Assembly: GCF_021532275.1 (NCBI RefSeq)
Contig: NZ_JACBOT010000017.1
Location: 1 to 64,000 of the forward strand
DNA: 64,000 bases
Direction of reading: 5' to 3'
Source of the DNA: Brevibacterium sp. UCMA 11754
GTDB taxonomy: Bacteria > Actinomycetota > Actinomycetes > Actinomycetales > Brevibacteriaceae
Positions 37,910 through 46,817 of this stretch are shown here, one piece after another; within the stretch, counting starts at the first letter, position 1, and the number at the start of each line of letters is the position of its first letter. Position numbers and translations under genes: made by a program. The notes beneath the pieces were generated by a model, which worked only from the letters and a program-made list of their open reading frames with translations, did no database searches and was not told where the DNA came from.

Positions 37910-38695
37910 ATGACCAGCAATGAGACGAAGGCCCCTGCGATCCGCCAGACGAAGGGCGGCGTCCAGTCCGTCGAGCGCGCCTTCGGGCTCCTCGAATGCA
38001 TCGCGAACTCCTCCGGCTCTGCCACGCTGAGTCATATCGCCGCCGAGGTGAGCCTTCCCCTCCCGACGATTCACCGCCTGCTCAATACTCTGGTCAACCT
38101 CGGGGTGGTGCGTCAGCTGCCCAACCGCGGCTATGCGCTGGGCCCGGGACTGATCCGCCTGGGCAATCTCGCCGGCGCCCAGCTGGGCGCCATCGCCCGC
38201 CCCTACCTGCGCACCCTCGTGGACGAACTCGGCGAGTCCGCGAACGTTGCCACCATCGACGGAGACATGGTCGTCTACGTCGATCAGGTGGCCTCGCAGC
38301 ACCAGATGCGGATGTTCACCGAGGTGGGCCGCCGTGCCCATATGCACGACACCGGAGTTGGCAAGGCGATGCTCGCCGGGCTCGATTCCGAGCAGGTGCG
38401 TCACATCGTGACGACCGCCGGGATGCCCACACCCACGCAGTACAGCATCGGCACCGTCGCAGATCTCGAGGCCGAGCTCGTACGCATCCGCGACCGCGGG
38501 TACTCGATCGACGAGCAGGAGCAGGAGCTGGGTGTGCGCTGCTTCGCGATGTCGATTCCCGATGCCCCCGCTCCCCTGGCGATCTCCGTGTCCGGACCCA
38601 TCAGCCGCGTCGACCAGGCCTTCTCAGATCGCGCCATCCCGCTGCTGCGATCGGCCGCCGAGGCGATCTCAGCAGACATGCGCGGCGGCTCCTAG
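37910..38695 (+). CDS. IclR-family transcriptional regulator (AllR-like)
   Basis: A 261-residue regulator. An N-terminal winged helix (about 17-80: VQSVERAFGLLECIA, LSHIAAEVSLPLPTIHRLL) is followed by the IclR effector domain (about 85-255). That domain has VATIDGDMVVYVDQVAS, HDTGVGKAMLAGL, YSIDEQEQELGVRCFAMSI. IclR/AllR proteins in other bacteria sense glyoxylate, allantoin or allantoate and bind GGAA/TTCC half-sites. It sits divergent from malic enzyme within the ureide island, between tandem TTCC-N7-GGAA sites. It is the only regulator gene in the island and the best candidate to read all of these operators. Confidence 0.9.
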   Translation: MTSNETKAPAIRQTKGGVQSVERAFGLLECIANSSGSATLSHIAAEVSLPLPTIHRLLNTLVNLGVVRQLPNRGYALGPGLIRLGNLAGAQLGAIARPYLRTLVDELGESANVATIDGDMVVYVDQVASQHQMRMFTEVGRRAHMHDTGVGKAMLAGLDSEQVRHIVTTAGMPTPTQYSIGTVADLEAELVRIRDRGYSIDEQEQELGVRCFAMSIPDAPAPLAISVSGPISRVDQAFSDRAIPLLRSAAEAISADMRGGS

Positions 38696-38781
38696 GGCGC
38701 AGCACCCGGAGCGCCGCCGCATCCGCGATACAACGGCGGAGCGCCGAAACTCGGTTGTCCGCCCGAACTGAATACTCAGTG

Positions 38782-38837
38782 ACGGGTGGCGTGTCGAGAA
38801 ACGTATGTGCAATCACGTTTCTAGACACGCCACCCGT
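38782..38837 (+). terminator. Strong terminator after the IclR gene
   Basis: Arms of 23 bp with one mismatch (38782-38804 and 38815-38837), a 10-base loop and a directly following TTTTT on the plus strand. It is a textbook Rho-independent terminator for the IclR gene and may also end aceE on the other strand. Confidence 0.85.
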
Positions 38838-38894
38838 TTTTCGCTGCAGAGCGCCGCGCCTCAGCGAGCGCGGTGCCTCAGAGAGCGCGGTGCC

Positions 38895-41672
38895 TCAGGA
38901 ATCGCCTCCGGCGGTGCCTGAGGTTCCTGCGTTGACCTCGTTCAGGCGATACTTCTTCGCTGCCTCAACCGGCACCGAGCGAGCGATCTCGCCGCGGTCG
39001 GCCAGCAGCTGCAGGGTCCGGACGACCATCGAGTGCGCATCGATCTTGAAATGGCGCCGGGCGGCGGCGCGCGTGTCTGAGAACCCGAAGCCGTCGGCAC
39101 CCAGTGTCGCGAAGTCCTGGCTGAGGAACGGACGGATGAGGTCAGGCTGTGTGGAGTCGAAATCGCTGGTGGCGACGATCGGGCCCGCCTCGGCGCCCAG
39201 GCGCTCGCGCACATAGGGCGTACGCGGCTCGGCTTCGAAGTTCTCGAGCTTCTCGGCCTCGCACCTCAGCGCATCGCGGCGCAGCTCGGCCCATGAGGTC
39301 ACCGACCAGACAGCCGCATCCACGCCCCATTCCTGAGCCAGCAGACCACGGGCCTCAAGTGCCCACGGGACTGCGACTCCCGACGCGAGCAGCTGAGCCT
39401 GCGGACGATCGCCGGCCCCCGCCTCGGCGCCGGTGTCCGCCCCCGCCTCAGCGCCGGTGCCGACATCTGCCACTCGATGGATTCCGCGCAGGATCCCGTC
39501 GACGTCGACATCTTCGGGTTCGGCCGGCTGGAGCATCGGCTCGTTGTACACGGTCAGGTAGTACATGACGTTGCGGGCGTCATCGCCGAGGTCGTGCTCG
39601 CCGTACATGCGGTGCAGGCCATCACGCATGATATGGCCGATCTCGTATCCGTAGGCCGGGTCGTAGATCCGCACCGCAGGGTTGGTCGCGGCCAACACGG
39701 GTGAGTGTCCGTCGGCGTGCTGCAGGCCCTCACCGGTCAGCGTCGTTCGACCGGCTGTGGCGCCGATGATGAACCCGCGGGTCATCTGGTCCCCGGCGGC
39801 CCAGAAGGCGTCGCCGGTGCGCTGGAACCCGAACATCGAGTAGAAGACGTAGATCGGGATCATCGGCTCGCCGTGCGTCGAATACGAGGTTCCGGCGGCG
39901 GTGAATCCTGCGGCCGCACCGGCCTCGTTGATGCCGACGTGGAGCAGCTGACCCGAGGTCGCCTCCTTGTAGGACAGGAACAGTTCACGGTCGACTGCCA
40001 GGTAGTTCTGCCCGTTCGGGTTGTAGATCTTCGCGGTCGGGAAGAATGCATCGATGCCGAAGGTCCGGGCCTCATCGGGGATGATGGGCACGATCCTGTT
40101 GCCGATGCCCTTCTCACGCATGAGGTCCTTGAGCAGGCGCACGAAGGCCATCGTGGTCGCGGCCTGCTGATGGCCCGAGCCCTTCTTGGTCTGCGAGAAG
40201 GCCTTGTCGGACACGGCAGGCAGGGTCTTCTTGCTGTTCTCGGGCTTGCGATTGGGCAGGAATCCGCCCAACTTGGACCGCTTCTCCAGCATGTACTGGA
40301 CTTCTTCAGCGTCGTTGCCCGGGTGATAGTAGGGCACCGCGTAGGGGTCTTCGTCGATGACCTTGTCGGTGATCGGGATGTCCATCCGGTCGCGGAAGGC
40401 CTTGACGTCGGCGGCCGTGAACTTCTTCATCTGGTGCGTGGCATTGCGCGACTCGAAGGTCGTGCCCAAGCCGTAGCCCTTGACCGTCTGGACGAGGACG
40501 ACGGTCGGCTTGCCCTTCGTGTTCACGGCCTGCTCGTAGGCGGCATAGACCTTGTGATAGTCGTGACCGCCGCGCTTGAGGTTCCAGATGTCGTCGTCGC
40601 TCAGGTCCTCGACGAGGCCCTTCGTCACCGGTGAGCGGCCGAAGAAGTTGTCGCGGATGAATCCGCCGGACTCGGCCTTGAAGGTCTGGTAGTCACCGTC
40701 GAGGGTCTCGTTCATGATCCGGACCAGCTCGCCGGTGTGGTCGGCGTCGAGCAGGGAGTCCCATTCGCGACCCCAGAGGACCTTGATGACGTTCCAGCCG
40801 GCGCCGGTGAAGACCGCTTCGAGCTCCTGCACGATCTTGCCGTTGCCGCGCACCGGTCCGTCGAGTCGCTGCAGGTTGCAGTTGATGACGTAGGTGAGGT
40901 TGTCGAGGCCCTCGTTCGCGGCCAGCTGGAGCGCGCCGCGTGATTCCGGCTCGTCCATCTCGCCATCGCCGAGGAAGGCCCAGACGCGCTGATCGGAGGT
41001 GTCCTTGATGCCGCGGTTGTGCAGGTAGCGGTTCATCTGCGCCTGGTAGATCGAGTTGATCGGGCCCAGACCCATCGACACGGTCGGGAACTGCCAGAAG
41101 TCCGGCATCAGGCGCGGGTGCGGGTAGGAGCTCAACCCGTCAGGGGCCTTCGAGGCCTCCTGCCGGAAGCCGTCGAGCTGCTTGTCGCTCAGACGGTTTT
41201 CGAGGTATGCCCTGGCATACATGCCGGGTGAGGCGTGCCCCTGGAAGAAGACCTGGTCGCCGCCGCCGGAATGGTCCTGCCCGCGGAAGAAGTTGTTGAA
41301 CCCGATCTCGTAGAGGGTCGCGGCACCGGCGTAGGTCGAGATGTGTCCGCCGACGGAGATCTCGGGACGCTGAGCCCGGTGGACGAGCATCGCGGCGTTC
41401 CAGCGCAGCCATTTGCGGTACTTGCGCTCGAGGCGCTCATCGCCCGGGTAGGCAGGTTCCTGATCGGCCGGGATCGTGTTGACGTAGTCGGTGGTCGTGA
41501 CCTTGGGCTGGGCCACCGAGTTCGATGCGGCACGGCGGCGCAGGGCCTCCATGATCTCGGCCGCACGCAGAGTTCCACGCTGGTTGACCAGTCCCTCCCA
41601 GGACTCGAGCCACTCGTCGATCTCTTCGTCACCGGTTCCCCTCGGGATCGCCGAGGTTGTGTCCTGGGTCAT
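38895..41672 (-). CDS. aceE: Pyruvate dehydrogenase E1 component, homodimeric
   Basis: A 925-residue AceE, decarboxylating pyruvate on thiamine diphosphate and feeding acetyl groups to the E2 subunit. Visible are [18 protein letters not shown], the ThDP motif [10 protein letters not shown] with the later NCN, and [27 protein letters not shown]. The start at 41672 follows GAGGGAGA. A 24-bp tandem duplication (39416-39463) encodes a Gly/Ala/Glu/Asp-rich insert at about residues 737-752, ahead of [18 protein letters not shown]. It lies just after the uricase gene, separated by a hairpin, so it is probably its own unit. Confidence 0.94.
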   Translation of the reverse strand: MTQDTTSAIPRGTGDEEIDEWLESWEGLVNQRGTLRAAEIMEALRRRAASNSVAQPKVTTTDYVNTIPADQEPAYPGDERLERKYRKWLRWNAAMLVHRAQRPEISVGGHISTYAGAATLYEIGFNNFFRGQDHSGGGDQVFFQGHASPGMYARAYLENRLSDKQLDGFRQEASKAPDGLSSYPHPRLMPDFWQFPTVSMGLGPINSIYQAQMNRYLHNRGIKDTSDQRVWAFLGDGEMDEPESRGALQLAANEGLDNLTYVINCNLQRLDGPVRGNGKIVQELEAVFTGAGWNVIKVLWGREWDSLLDADHTGELVRIMNETLDGDYQTFKAESGGFIRDNFFGRSPVTKGLVEDLSDDDIWNLKRGGHDYHKVYAAYEQAVNTKGKPTVVLVQTVKGYGLGTTFESRNATHQMKKFTAADVKAFRDRMDIPITDKVIDEDPYAVPYYHPGNDAEEVQYMLEKRSKLGGFLPNRKPENSKKTLPAVSDKAFSQTKKGSGHQQAATTMAFVRLLKDLMREKGIGNRIVPIIPDEARTFGIDAFFPTAKIYNPNGQNYLAVDRELFLSYKEATSGQLLHVGINEAGAAAGFTAAGTSYSTHGEPMIPIYVFYSMFGFQRTGDAFWAAGDQMTRGFIIGATAGRTTLTGEGLQHADGHSPVLAATNPAVRIYDPAYGYEIGHIMRDGLHRMYGEHDLGDDARNVMYYLTVYNEPMLQPAEPEDVDVDGILRGIHRVADVGTGAEAGADTGAEAGAGDRPQAQLLASGVAVPWALEARGLLAQEWGVDAAVWSVTSWAELRRDALRCEAEKLENFEAEPRTPYVRERLGAEAGPIVATSDFDSTQPDLIRPFLSQDFATLGADGFGFSDTRAAARRHFKIDAHSMVVRTLQLLADRGEIARSVPVEAAKKYRLNEVNAGTSGTAGGDS
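39416..39463 (-). repeat. 24-bp tandem duplication inside aceE
   Basis: Two near-identical 24-bp units (39416-39439 and 39440-39463; about 21 of 24 positions match) keep the frame and give two eight-residue repeats of the GTGAEAGA / DTGAEAGA kind. It looks like recent slippage expansion in a surface loop. Confidence 0.8.
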
Positions 41673-41698
41673 AGTTCTCCCTCTCAAACACGTCAGGC

Positions 41699-41720
41699 CC
41701 ACGGGAAGGTGTTCCCGTGG
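41699..41720 (-). terminator. Hairpin between uricase and aceE
   Basis: Perfect 9-bp arms CCACGGGAA / TTCCCGTGG around a 4-base loop, placed between the uricase stop and the aceE start on the minus strand. There is no T run, but it probably separates the two transcripts. Confidence 0.6.
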
Positions 41721-41738
41721 ACCCGACTATGGAATTTA

Positions 41739-42623
41739 TCAGCAGAAGCCGGCGATCTGCGCCCAGGCGTCCTTGTTCTCCTCCACCCCGTCACGGGTGA
41801 AGGTGGCCTCGATCAACCCGTAGGGCCGATCAGCGACGATGAGCACTTCGTTCGGGTTCTCCAAGCCGAAGCGTTCGATGTCGTAGAGGAAATGGTGCTT
41901 GTTCGGGCACGAGAAGCGGATCTCGTCGATCTCCGGCACAGCCTCGATGACCTTCTCACCCATCTGGTACAGGGTGTGCTGCAGGGCATGCGAGTAGTGG
42001 TCGGTGAACGAGTCGAGGATGATCTCCTTGACTTGTCTGTACACGCCCTCGAAGTCGAGATCCGTGGTGTTGTAGATCCAGCGGGTCGCGATGTCGGTGG
42101 CGAGGATGCGGTCGTCGGTCTCCGGCAGGGTCGTGTACTTGTCCTTCGGGTAGCCGACGAAACCTGATTCGGTGGTCTTGAGCACGGTCAGCCCGTAGAA
42201 GCCGGAGATCAGGGTGGTGGTGTCGCCGTCGCGGGTCAGCACCGCGGTGCGGGTCTCCGGCGCTGACTTGTAGAAAGAGTGGTTGTGATCGTTGATGCGC
42301 GACCAGCCGTACTCTTCGGCTGCCCAGCGTCCGCCGGTGACCCAGTCGAAGCTGGAGGTGAAGTGCTCGCCGAGTCCGAGGAGGAACTGCTCGGGTGAAC
42401 TCACTCCGAGTTCCTTGGCCTTGGCGAAGACCGTGTTCTTCTGGGTGTCGGTGGCGACGACGTGTTCGTTGTTGCCCTCGGTATGCGCGGTCTCGAAGTC
42501 GCCCCACAGCTGGGAGGTGACGTTGAGGTCGCGGATCTCGTGACGTTCGGAGTCACGGTAGACCCTCATCAGACGATTCTCCGCCTTGCCGTACTGATTC
42601 GTCGTCAGTTTCACCTTGCTCAT
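41739..42623 (-). CDS. Urate oxidase (uricase)
   Basis: A 294-residue cofactor-free uricase oxidising urate to 5-hydroxyisourate. The catalytic lysine is in QYGKAENRL (K13) and the partner threonine in ATDTQKNT (T58), with FTSSFDWVTGGRW and SCPNKHHFLYDIERFGL farther on. The length is as expected for a tandem T-fold protein. The 187-base gap to the upstream HIU hydrolase gene means a separate promoter is possible. No TTCC-N7-GGAA pair was seen directly before it. Confidence 0.95.
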   Translation of the reverse strand: MSKVKLTTNQYGKAENRLMRVYRDSERHEIRDLNVTSQLWGDFETAHTEGNNEHVVATDTQKNTVFAKAKELGVSSPEQFLLGLGEHFTSSFDWVTGGRWAAEEYGWSRINDHNHSFYKSAPETRTAVLTRDGDTTTLISGFYGLTVLKTTESGFVGYPKDKYTTLPETDDRILATDIATRWIYNTTDLDFEGVYRQVKEIILDSFTDHYSHALQHTLYQMGEKVIEAVPEIDEIRFSCPNKHHFLYDIERFGLENPNEVLIVADRPYGLIEATFTRDGVEENKDAWAQIAGFC

Positions 42624-42810
42624 CTTCTTGCTCCTGTTGCCTATGCCAACGACCGCGCCGCACTCGTCACCGAGTCCGACATGGCCGCTGTGACCAATTG
42701 ATTTGCGAGGTCACCGGGCGTCGAACCCGGCGAACTTCGGCGGTTTGTTGAGGATCATGATCCTGCAGGGGGCCTGCTTCCCCTGATGTCTTATGGGTGG
42801 TGCCGTCCAC

Positions 42811-43134
42811 TCAGCTTCCCCGGTAGGTGCTGTACGCGAACGGGCTCAGCAACAATGGTATGTGATAGTGCGCCTCGCCTGCCTTGACCGTGAAGTCGAT
42901 CGTCACCTGCGGGTGGAAGTGATCCTGCCCCTGGGCCTCGAAGTAGGCACCGGTACCGAATACGATCCGATAATCACCGGCGCCGAGGTGGTCCGGTCCG
43001 AATTCCGAGACACGACCGTTGCCGTCGGTGCGGGCGTTGGCGAGCACTTCGGTGCCGGAGTAGAGCGTGACCTCGAGGTCGGCGGCAGGGGTGCCGAGCG
43101 TGGAGTCGAGAGCGTGGGCGGAGATGAAGCTCAT
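42811..43134 (-). CDS. uraH: 5-Hydroxyisourate hydrolase
   Basis: A 107-residue transthyretin-like enzyme opening 5-hydroxyisourate to OHCU. It has the N-terminal SAHALDSTLGTPA and the diagnostic C-terminus YHIPLLLSPFAYSTYRGS, including the YRGS tetrapeptide and active-site histidines. There is no N-terminal extension. The start overlaps the OHCU decarboxylase stop as ATGA, so the two consecutive steps are translationally coupled. Confidence 0.96.
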   Translation of the reverse strand: MSFISAHALDSTLGTPAADLEVTLYSGTEVLANARTDGNGRVSEFGPDHLGAGDYRIVFGTGAYFEAQGQDHFHPQVTIDFTVKAGEAHYHIPLLLSPFAYSTYRGS

Positions 43135-43625
43135 GCGAGGAGTCCTTCGAGTCTGAGTGCGGCGATCTGGATCAGCTGTTCGCCGACCTCGGCGAGTTCG
43201 TCGGTGTCGGTATTGGCCATGCGGCGCTGAAGTTCGGCGAGGATCTCCTCGGGGCTGCGACCGGCTGCGCGAATGAGGAAGACGCGGTCGAAGTGCTCTT
43301 CGTAGGCGGCGTTGCCCGCGGCGAGGCGCTCCTGTACGTCACCGTCGAGGGAACCCAGGCCAGCCTGCTCGCGGGAGGAATGAGCCGCCTCGGCGGAAGA
43401 GCCTTCGGCCTTCTCACCGATCCGGGGATGGTGGGACATGGCCTGGTTGATCTCGTCGTCGGTCAGTGGGGTCGCGCTGGTGCGGGCGGCCTCGAGGGCA
43501 GCTTCCACAGTGGAGAACGGCCGCGCTGCGTCGACCCCGTCGATCCATCGGTCGACGTCGAGGCACGGGCGCAGTGTCGCGCGGGCATCGTCGGTCGACA
43601 GCTGATTGAACTCGCCTAGGTCCAC
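43131..43625 (-). CDS. uraD: OHCU decarboxylase
   Basis: A 164-residue enzyme decarboxylating OHCU to (S)-allantoin. The active-site motif MSHHPRIGEK (H65, H66) and REQAGL (E86) are present, with AYEEHFDRVFLIRAAGRS following. The start is GTG at 43625, chosen because AGGAGG lies 5 bases before it and the length then matches the family; an upstream ATG at 43697 would put the operator sites inside the gene. It heads the uraD-uraH operon. Confidence 0.93.
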   Translation of the reverse strand: MDLGEFNQLSTDDARATLRPCLDVDRWIDGVDAARPFSTVEAALEAARTSATPLTDDEINQAMSHHPRIGEKAEGSSAEAAHSSREQAGLGSLDGDVQERLAAGNAAYEEHFDRVFLIRAAGRSPEEILAELQRRMANTDTDELAEVGEQLIQIAALRLEGLLA

Positions 43626-43670
43626 ATTGACCTCCTGAGAAAATCGAGATGCTGAACCACTGAGAATGTG

Positions 43671-43706
43671 TTTCACATCACGGAAGATTGTTTCCATTTA
43701 ACTGCT
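43671..43706 (-). promoter_or_regulatory. Tandem operator pair before uraD
   Basis: TTTCACATCACGGAA (43671-43685) and a second site starting TTCCATT (43692-43706) have centres 21 bp apart. The first differs by one base from TTTCACATCATGGAA before the purine permease at 61644, strong evidence for a shared regulator. Confidence 0.75.
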
Positions 43707-43766
43707 TCGAGTTTGACCCCAGGTCCGCGCTAAGTCAAATTCCGTGATCGACGTCAGCGCCCCTCT

Positions 43767-43802
43767 CCGGAGGATTTGGAAAAGTTATTCCACAAAGCGG
43801 AT
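43767..43802 (+). promoter_or_regulatory. Tandem operator pair before glycerate kinase
   Basis: A half-conserved site ending TTTGGAA (43767-43781) and TTCCACAAAGCGGAT (43788-43802) are 21 bp apart and meet in GGAAAAGTTATTCC. They sit about 80-115 bases before the glycerate kinase start. Confidence 0.6.
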
Positions 43803-43882
43803 AATGATGGCAGAGTCCCTCGCGCAGTCCGCGTTCTGGGCACTTGGCCATCGTTTTCTCGACAATGAGGTTGAATGACGTC

Positions 43883-45058
43883 ATGAGCATGGAAGCACCC
43901 ACGATCGTCTGCGCGCCCGATTCCTTCAAGGGTTCGGCCGGCGCCCCCGCTGCCGCTGCCGCCCTGGCTCGCGGTGCCCGCCAAGTGTTCCCCGACTCGC
44001 AGATCACCGACCTGCCCTTCGCCGACGGCGGTGAGGGAACCCTCGATGCACTGCTGGCCGTGTGGGGCACCCCGGCTCGCTCAATCGAGGTCGTCGATGC
44101 CCTGGGCCGGCCGACGACAGCCCTGTTCGGCATCTCCGCTGACGGGAAGACCGCGGTCATCGAGGCGGCTCAGGCCAATGGTCTCCCCCAGGTCTCCGAC
44201 GTCGCCCTCGCACCCGAGCGCGCCGATACATACGGCGTTGGCCTCCTCGCCCGCCACGTCCTGGACCAGGGGGTGGAGGAGATCCTGCTGTGCATCGGCG
44301 GCTCAGCGAGCACCGATGGCGGCGTCGGCATCGCCTCGGCCTTGGGCGCAGCCTTCGCCGACTCCTCCGGTGCGCCGATCGCTCCCGGTGGCGGCGGGCT
44401 GTCCTCCTTGGCCGGCGTCGATGTCTCCGCATTGGATCCGCGTGCCCGCGAGGTCCGCTGGCGCATCGCCGTCGACGTCGACAATCCGCTCACCGGCCCT
44501 CGTGGCGCCGCCGCAGTCTTCGGTCCGCAGAAGGGCGCCGATGCGGCGTCCGTTGCCGTCCTCGACTCCGGACTGGCCCACCTCGCCGAGGTGCTCGCCG
44601 GATCGGCTGCTCAGGCTGAGTCTTTGGCGGCGACACCGGGGTTCGGTGCCGCCGGCGGAATCCCTCTGGCCCTGACGAGCCTGCTGGGCGCCGAGGTCGT
44701 ACCCGGGTCGACGATGGTCGCCGAGGCCGTGGGCCTGACCGAGGCCCTGGCCGCCGCCGACATCGTGCTCACGGGCGAAGGATCCTTCGATTCCCAGTCT
44801 CTGGGCGGGAAGGTCGTCGCGGCCGTACGCGACTATGCCCCCGCCTCGGCGAGGATCATCGTCATCGCCGGCCGCGTCGCCCTCAGCCCTGCCGAATGCC
44901 GTGAGGCCGGCATCACGGCGGCCCTGTCGATCGCGCCGGGCCCCGCCGACCTCGCCGAGCTCTCCGGCCGCGCCGAAGAACTCATCGAAGCCACCGCCGC
45001 CCACGCCTGCGCGCTCGTGGACGCGGGCGCTGGCACCGCGGGCGCGCAACAGAACTGA
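43883..45058 (+). CDS. glxK: Glycerate 2-kinase, GlxK type
   Basis: A 391-residue class I glycerate kinase phosphorylating D-glycerate, the last step of the Gcl route. It opens with IVCAPDSFKGSAGA and continues with PFADGGEGTLDAL, IGGSASTDGGVGIASALG, VAVDVDNPLTGPRGAAAVFGPQKGA and VLTGEGSFDSQSLGGK, all typical. ATG 43883 is used; ATGs at 43865 and 43889 are alternatives, as no strong ribosome site decides. It is divergent from uraD with operators between. Confidence 0.92.
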   Translation: MSMEAPTIVCAPDSFKGSAGAPAAAAALARGARQVFPDSQITDLPFADGGEGTLDALLAVWGTPARSIEVVDALGRPTTALFGISADGKTAVIEAAQANGLPQVSDVALAPERADTYGVGLLARHVLDQGVEEILLCIGGSASTDGGVGIASALGAAFADSSGAPIAPGGGGLSSLAGVDVSALDPRAREVRWRIAVDVDNPLTGPRGAAAVFGPQKGADAASVAVLDSGLAHLAEVLAGSAAQAESLAATPGFGAAGGIPLALTSLLGAEVVPGSTMVAEAVGLTEALAAADIVLTGEGSFDSQSLGGKVVAAVRDYAPASARIIVIAGRVALSPAECREAGITAALSIAPGPADLAELSGRAEELIEATAAHACALVDAGAGTAGAQQN

Positions 45059-45101
45059 CCACCAAGGACACCAGCAGTCACCTACGAAAGGACTCACCAC
45101 C

Positions 45102-45569
45102 ATGAGCACACAGCTCGAAGTCGGACAGACCGCACCGGACTTCTCCCTGGCCGATGCCAGCGGAAAGACCTACTCGAAGGCGGACTTCGCCGGGCAGAAG
45201 GTCATCCTCTACTTCTACCCGAAGGCCGCGACGCCTGGCTGCACCACCGAGGCCTGCGACTTCCGCGACAACCTCTCGTCCCTGGCCGCGGCCGGGTTCC
45301 AGGTGCTCGGCGTCTCCCCCGATGACGCCGAGGCGTTGCAGGCCTTCACCGACGACCAGAACCTGACCTTCCCGCTGCTCTCAGATCCGGGTGCGGAGCT
45401 GGCAAAGACCTACGGCTCGTTCGGTGAGAAGACGGTGGGCGGCAACACCTTCGAAGGCACCCTGCGTTCAACCTTCGTCATCGCCGAAGACGGAGCCCTC
45501 TCCGACGTCGAATACAACGTCGACGCCGAAGGCCACGTCGCCCGCCTCCGCGAGAAGCTCGGCGCCTGA
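45102..45569 (+). CDS. bcp: Thioredoxin-dependent peroxiredoxin Bcp
   Basis: A 155-residue peroxiredoxin of the Bcp/PrxQ group reducing hydrogen peroxide and organic hydroperoxides. Peroxidatic and resolving cysteines lie five apart in ATPGCTTEACDFRD, with APDFSLADASGK and FYPKAATPG before. AAAGGA precedes the ATG. It starts 43 bases after glycerate kinase and may be co-transcribed with it, which would help cope with the hydrogen peroxide made by uricase and possibly xanthine dehydrogenase (inference). Confidence 0.94.
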   Translation: MSTQLEVGQTAPDFSLADASGKTYSKADFAGQKVILYFYPKAATPGCTTEACDFRDNLSSLAAAGFQVLGVSPDDAEALQAFTDDQNLTFPLLSDPGAELAKTYGSFGEKTVGGNTFEGTLRSTFVIAEDGALSDVEYNVDAEGHVARLREKLGA

Positions 45570-45587
45570 ACCTCCCCTTTCCCTCCC

Positions 45588-45647
45588 AACTACCTGACGG
45601 CGGCCCAGCAACCTTGCGCAAGGTTGCTGGGCCGCCGTCAGGTAGTT
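45588..45647 (+). terminator. 60-bp perfect palindrome, copy 1
   Basis: A perfect palindrome with no loop, centred between 45617 and 45618 on TTGC-GCAA, followed by TTC after a terminal TT, so a short T run results on the plus strand. It terminates bcp and lies between it and the convergent DUF559 gene. Its central 58 bp is repeated exactly at 46744-46801. Confidence 0.85.
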
Positions 45648-45648
45648 T

Positions 45649-46647
45649 TCAGCGCTGCCTGAGTCGGGCCGCGACCGTGTTGAGGATGTGGGCAAAGGGC
45701 TGCGATTGGAACAGCTGCCCATAGGTGAGTCGGATGACTCTGTAACCTCTCGCCTCCAGTGCCGATTCCCTGGCTTTCTCCTTCGCGATATTCCCGCGGA
45801 CATCATCATCTATGAAGTACTTCTCGATCCCGTCGACTTCGACGATCACCTTCGCGTCGACATTGCAGAAGTCCACCCTGGCGAGCGCTCGGCCGCTCTC
45901 GTCGAAGAATTCGACCTGGGGCTCGAATCCTCCGATGCCGTGCTCGAAGAAGCGGACCGCGGCAATCGATTCCGACGGGGCCTCTCGCCGACCGTCGGAC
46001 AGCTCGATGGCTTGTCTGGCTGCACCGGCGCCGCGAATCTCAGGACACAGGAGGAGCTGATCGCCGAGGCGGTTCTTGGATGTCCGCCCGCCCCTGATGG
46101 CCTCGTCGATCAATGGCACGGCCAGGTCGAGAGCATAGTCTCGGGCCACGTCGATGAGTGTCCTCTCCAGGGTGGTCGCGGAGTACATGCCGATCACAGC
46201 CTTTTGGCCCACCGGCACTTCTCGGTTGCGAACGTGGAGATACCGGTATTTCCGGCTGACATTCGGTCGAAGCACCTCGACACGAGACGTGGCCGGATAG
46301 CTGGGGTCCAATCCGTGGATCAGTGCGGCCGAAAGGTGGGAGAACACCTCCCTTCCCTTAGTCACGCGATTGCGCCCGGACGCGGCATTGATCTTCTCGG
46401 CCCGTGCCCGGATGAGCAAGCGCAGCCGATCCGCGTCATCTCGCATGTTCCCGCGCAATGCCAGTGCGTTGACCTCGTCCTCCGACAGCGCGCTCCAGAT
46501 CGCGTAGTGTCGTGGATCGTCGCAGACCGCGGTCGCGACATAGCGACCTCGCGCGATCCGTGAGAGGCAGCACCGCTCCGCTCGCCGGATCTCATCCTTG
46601 GTGAAGCCCAGACGATAGAGTTTGTCGGTCGCCAGATAGAGATGCAT
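45649..46647 (-). CDS. AbiEi-like / DUF559 (PD-(D/E)XK) protein
   Basis: A 332-residue protein of a type common in actinobacteria. The N-terminal half (YRLGFTKDEIRRAERCCLSR, RGRYVA) resembles the winged-helix AbiEi-type antitoxin domain. The C-terminal part (RALARVDFCNVDAKVIVEVDG-type, then RESALEARGYRVIRLTYGQLF) looks like a DUF559/Vsr-like PD-(D/E)XK nuclease fold with D, E and DG positions kept. Function is unproven; links to phage defence or DNA repair are guesses. It is a single gene in an AT-richer setting, bounded on both sides by the same 58-bp palindrome, as if inserted between bcp and allB. Confidence 0.65.
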   Translation of the reverse strand: MHLYLATDKLYRLGFTKDEIRRAERCCLSRIARGRYVATAVCDDPRHYAIWSALSEDEVNALALRGNMRDDADRLRLLIRARAEKINAASGRNRVTKGREVFSHLSAALIHGLDPSYPATSRVEVLRPNVSRKYRYLHVRNREVPVGQKAVIGMYSATTLERTLIDVARDYALDLAVPLIDEAIRGGRTSKNRLGDQLLLCPEIRGAGAARQAIELSDGRREAPSESIAAVRFFEHGIGGFEPQVEFFDESGRALARVDFCNVDAKVIVEVDGIEKYFIDDDVRGNIAKEKARESALEARGYRVIRLTYGQLFQSQPFAHILNTVAARLRQR

Positions 46648-46677
46648 AAGTACTAAATTGCATCACATTTCACCAAA

Positions 46678-46703
46678 CCACAATAGAATAAAGCAAATTG
46701 TGG
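46678..46703. promoter_or_regulatory. Inverted repeat upstream of the AbiEi-like gene
   Basis: CCACAAT-N12-ATTGTGG lies 30 bases before the gene start in a clearly AT-rich stretch. It may be an operator, since AbiEi-type domains bind inverted repeats in their own promoters. The assignment is tentative. Confidence 0.4.
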
Positions 46704-46738
46704 AAAACTTCATCGTCAGCCTATCTCGCCCCCATGCC

Positions 46739-46806
46739 CAACTACTACCTGACGGCGGCCCAGCAACCTTGCGCAAGGTTGCTGGGCCGCCGTCAGGTAG
46801 TAGTTG
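46739..46806. repeat. 68-bp perfect palindrome, copy 2
   Basis: A perfect palindrome centred between 46772 and 46773. Positions 46744-46801 are identical to 45589-45646. It ends just before the allB stop codon region and should terminate allB on the minus strand. The two copies are 1,155 bp apart and frame the AbiEi-like gene. Confidence 0.85.
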
Positions 46807-46817
46807 TTGGGGGAAGG

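Noticed and set aside
38895..42623. aceE as part of the uricase operon
   Set aside because: The genes are only 66 bases apart, but a 9-bp-stem hairpin lies between them and AceE is a housekeeping enzyme; co-transcription is possible but not supported.
42624..42810. Small gene between uricase and uraH
   Set aside because: The only frames are short, lack ribosome sites and overlap the ends of the neighbouring genes.
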